NCBI RefSeq assembly: GCF_002088275.1
Contig: NZ_AQQS01000013.1
Span: 62,001-126,000, forward strand
Source: Aurantimonas sp. 22II-16-19i
GTDB taxonomy: Bacteria; Pseudomonadota; Alphaproteobacteria; Rhizobiales; Rhizobiaceae
Direction of reading: 5' to 3'
Length of the DNA: 64,000 nt
Both the position numbers and the translations under genes were made by a program. Positions 61,949-64,000 of this stretch are shown piece after piece; position 1 is the first letter of the stretch; every line of letters begins with the position of its first letter. The notes beneath the pieces were generated by a model. The model made no database searches. It was not told where the DNA came from and worked only from the letters and a program-made list of their open reading frames with translations.

Positions 61949-62979
61949 CGGCCCTGCCCCGTCGGGCGCATCGGCGCCAGCATCCGGGCCGAGGCCAACC
62001 GTTCCCGCTCGCCGAGCTTGGCCAGCACCAGCAGCAGGATCGCCAGGGCCGCGCCGGCATAGGCGAAGCGGCCGAGATCGCGCCGGGGAACGCGCTCCTC
62101 ATAGAGGATCGGCCGGGCTTCCAGCGTGTCGATCTCGCCGATGGCGGCTTCCACGGCCTCGGGGTTGTCGGCCTCGAAGGCGCGATAGGGGACGCCAAGG
62201 CTCTGCAGGAACAGATGCAGATGCCGCTCCGGTCGGGCCTGGGGGGTATCGCGCTCCCCCGATTTCGGAACCTCGAAGATGCCCTTCGCCCCCTCGGTGC
62301 GCAGGAACAGCCAGTAGAGGTTCACCGGCTCGCGCCCGACGAGATCGCGCAACTCCGCCTGCACCTCCCGGCTGATCACCCCCGCCCCGTCGGAGACCAG
62401 GATGACGGCGCGCGAGGCCGCGGTGCTGGCGCCGTCGAACGCGCCGATCGCCAGGGCCAGGCCGCGGCCGACATTGGTCTGGGCAAGGCCGGGCTCTGCC
62501 ATCGTGGCGATGGCCGCCTTCACGATCGGCCGGTGGTCGGTCAGGGGCACGGCGAGCATCGGCGAGGTCGAGAACATCGCGACGCCGAGACGGTCGTGCG
62601 GGCGCCGGTCGACGAAGTCCGACAGGAGGCGCCGCGCCGCCGTCGCTTTGGATTCCTCCGCCCCGTCCGGGCGGCGACCGGCGAAGCTGTTGTCCATCGA
62701 GGACGAGCGGTCGATCAGCAGCATCAGCTGGGCGCCCCGCCCTTCCTTCAGGATCCGGTGATCCGTCCGGTTGAGACCGGCAAGGCCGAGGAGAAGCAGG
62801 GCGATGGCGAGGGCGGCAAGGACCGGCAACAGGATCGAGACGGCCCGCGACGCGCCATCGAGCGGCGCCAAGGCGCGATGCGGATGGCCGACGGGCGCCA
62901 GCAACGGCGCGAAGAACGGCAGCGCCGCCAGAGGCAGGCCGAGGAGCCAGAGCGGGCTGTCGAGGGCGAGCGCGATCAC
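61945..62979 (-). CDS. mxaC: MxaC-like von Willebrand factor A-domain protein
   Basis: 344 residues from a GTG at 62979 that overlaps the mxaA stop (GTGA). Two N-terminal membrane segments (WLLGLPLAALPFFAPLLA and VSILLPVLAALAIALLLLG) precede a VWA domain with a proper MIDAS motif LLIDRSSSMDNS and VSDGAGV. A C-terminal membrane helix AYAGAALAILLLVLAK ends it. MxaC works with MxaL and MxaK in maturing methanol dehydrogenase. Confidence 0.86.
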   Translation of the reverse strand: MIALALDSPLWLLGLPLAALPFFAPLLAPVGHPHRALAPLDGASRAVSILLPVLAALAIALLLLGLAGLNRTDHRILKEGRGAQLMLLIDRSSSMDNSFAGRRPDGAEESKATAARRLLSDFVDRRPHDRLGVAMFSTSPMLAVPLTDHRPIVKAAIATMAEPGLAQTNVGRGLALAIGAFDGASTAASRAVILVSDGAGVISREVQAELRDLVGREPVNLYWLFLRTEGAKGIFEVPKSGERDTPQARPERHLHLFLQSLGVPYRAFEADNPEAVEAAIGEIDTLEARPILYEERVPRRDLGRFAYAGAALAILLLVLAKLGERERLASARMLAPMRPTGQGR

Positions 62980-63914
62980 GGCGCACCCGCCCGTTCGATG
63001 GCCGCGAGCCGCCGTGCCAGGAGGACCAGCGCCCTGCCCGGCAGGCTGGCTTCCGCCTGCCGCGCATCGCCGTCGAAGAAGAAGCGCCGCGAGGCGGCAA
63101 AGAAGGCCTCGAGGTCGCCGCGCAGGGCGGCAAAATGCGGCCGCGCCGCCAGGCACTCGCCGAGATCCGCCGCGACGACCCGCCGTCCGAATGCCGCGTC
63201 GAGCCCGCGATGCAGGGCGAGAAGCCGCTCGCCGTAGCCGGGCTCGGGGCGGCGCGCCCGCATGGCCCGCCACGCGGCGGCCAGCGGCCGCGACCGGCGC
63301 AGCCCGAACGGGCCGATGCCGCGATACCAGGCAAATCCCAGCGCCAGGACGAGGAACCCCGTCCAGGCGGCCGCCACGGTCCATTGCCGGCCGACCGTGT
63401 CGATCACCGCGAGCGGCTCGTCGGGTCGCATGGCGGCGGCGCTGGAGCGCGCCATGATCGGGCGGAGCGGCGACAGAACGACCTTCCAGGCGGGCAAGGT
63501 GAGGAGTTCGCTTCCCGCCCCGGGCGCCTCGCCGGACCAGAATGCCAGCGTCGCCCCGGGCATCGCGATCTCCTTGGGCTCCAAGGGGACGTAGAAGCTC
63601 TGATAGACGAGCGTCAGGTCGTGGCGGACGCCCCCGTCCACGACCTTGCTTTCGAGGCTCACCGACGAGAGTTCGGTGAACGCGTCGATCGGGCCGGTCT
63701 TGGGCAGCGACGCCGGATCGAGCACCCGCCCCGCCGGCGCCGTGATCTCGCCGCGCCAGACGAGGACGTCGCCGAGGAACCAGCCGACCTCGCGCGGCGG
63801 ATCGGCCCTGATGACGATGTCGCCGTCCGCGGCGACGGCGCGGCCGCCTGGGAGGATGAAGGAGAGCGCGAAGCCGAACGCCATCGCCGCCGCAGATGCT
63901 CCCGCCCTGCTCAT
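62976..63914 (-). CDS. mxaA: MxaA-like methanol dehydrogenase accessory protein
   Basis: 312-residue secreted/membrane protein. Signal peptide at residues 1-28 (FALSFILPGGRAVA). The periplasmic part has DPPREVGWFLGDVLVWRGEI, typical of MxaA, then a membrane helix AAAWTGFLVLALGFAWYRG near residues 180-200 and a cytoplasmic tail. It is 13 nt downstream of the end of the next gene. Known as a calcium-insertion or assembly factor of MxaFI. Confidence 0.83.
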   Translation of the reverse strand: MSRAGASAAAMAFGFALSFILPGGRAVAADGDIVIRADPPREVGWFLGDVLVWRGEITAPAGRVLDPASLPKTGPIDAFTELSSVSLESKVVDGGVRHDLTLVYQSFYVPLEPKEIAMPGATLAFWSGEAPGAGSELLTLPAWKVVLSPLRPIMARSSAAAMRPDEPLAVIDTVGRQWTVAAAWTGFLVLALGFAWYRGIGPFGLRRSRPLAAAWRAMRARRPEPGYGERLLALHRGLDAAFGRRVVAADLGECLAARPHFAALRGDLEAFFAASRRFFFDGDARQAEASLPGRALVLLARRLAAIERAGAP

Positions 63915-63927
63915 GGCTTCGCCCTTC

Positions 63928-64000
63928 TCATGCCCGTCCGACCCCGGACACCAGCCCCTCGAAGAGGCTGTCGACGTCGATCTGGCCGTCGACGAAGACC
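63928..64000 (-). CDS. C-terminal end of the gene upstream of mxaA (partial, possibly mxaS)
   Basis: A minus-strand frame runs in from the window edge, ends GQIDVDSLFEGLVSGVGRA and stops at 63928. Gene order in mxa clusters (R-S-A-C-K-L-D) makes the DUF58 protein MxaS the likely identity. Only 23 codons are visible and there is no motif, so this rests on position. Confidence 0.4.
   Translation of the reverse strand, partial: VFVDGQIDVDSLFEGLVSGVGRA

Noticed and set aside
1-64000. CRISPR arrays, insertion sequences, tRNA or rRNA genes, prophage genes
   Set aside because: I looked for repeated spacers, transposase motifs and structural RNA signatures by eye on both strands and saw none.

Overview
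The window is GC-rich, densely coded bacterial DNA. A high-GC alphaproteobacterium of the Hyphomicrobiales (Rhizobiales) type is the best fit. It carries many TRAP, TAXI and ABC uptake systems with FadR-type GntR regulators, a rhizobial-type palindromic intergenic repeat (5582-5618), SqrR/BigR-type persulfide regulation, and an mxaACKLD methanol dehydrogenase accessory cluster that suggests methylotrophy. This assignment is inferred from gene content; no rRNA or tRNA gene was seen.

Layout. 1-4292 (-): a TAXI-type TRAP binding protein, an AMP phosphorylase-like / PhnN fusion enzyme and a NadC-type phosphoribosyltransferase. 4722-5582: an isolated FRG-domain gene in an AT-richer island. 5885-13111: a TRAP transporter (dctPQM) with an SDR dehydrogenase, diverging from an arylmalonate-decarboxylase-like enzyme, a GntR regulator and a metal-dependent amidohydrolase. 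13195-19517: a GntR regulator divergent from ureidoglycolate lyase, PuuE-type allantoinase and a polar-solute ABC transporter with a sugar epimerase-like gene inside the operon. 19957-28881: a two-component pair followed by a branched-chain-amino-acid-type ABC transporter. 28951-36847: a ribose-type ABC importer with a GntR regulator, divergent from an iron alcohol dehydrogenase and an aldehyde dehydrogenase. 36996-45733: an alpha/beta hydrolase, then a sulfide/persulfide module (two persulfide dioxygenase-like proteins, two peroxiredoxins, a SqrR-like repressor, a DUF442-SQR fusion, TauE and two YeeE/YedE proteins). 45992-49248: L-serine deaminase, hydroxypyruvate isomerase-like protein and an SDR. 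49539-59009: an AmiC/AmiR amide-sensing pair, a urea/amide ABC transporter, formamidase and a tandem nitrilase-fold protein. 59172-64000 (-): mxa accessory genes.

How it fits together. This is mostly a nutrient-scavenging region: each importer sits with its own regulator and catabolic enzymes. The amide operon would release formate and ammonia from formamide, which fits a methylotroph that oxidises C1 compounds. The strongest regulatory signal is upstream of amiC (49429-49522). There, two hexaloop hairpins of the ANTAR type precede an intrinsic terminator, and the second hairpin overlaps the terminator stem. A second recurring pattern is a hairpin directly downstream of every gene for a secreted solute-binding protein, probably to raise binding-protein mRNA over permease mRNA. 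The most unusual enzymes are the AMP phosphorylase-PhnN fusion, which could convert a nucleoside monophosphate to PRPP in one polypeptide, and the tandem nitrilase whose second domain has lost two of three catalytic residues.
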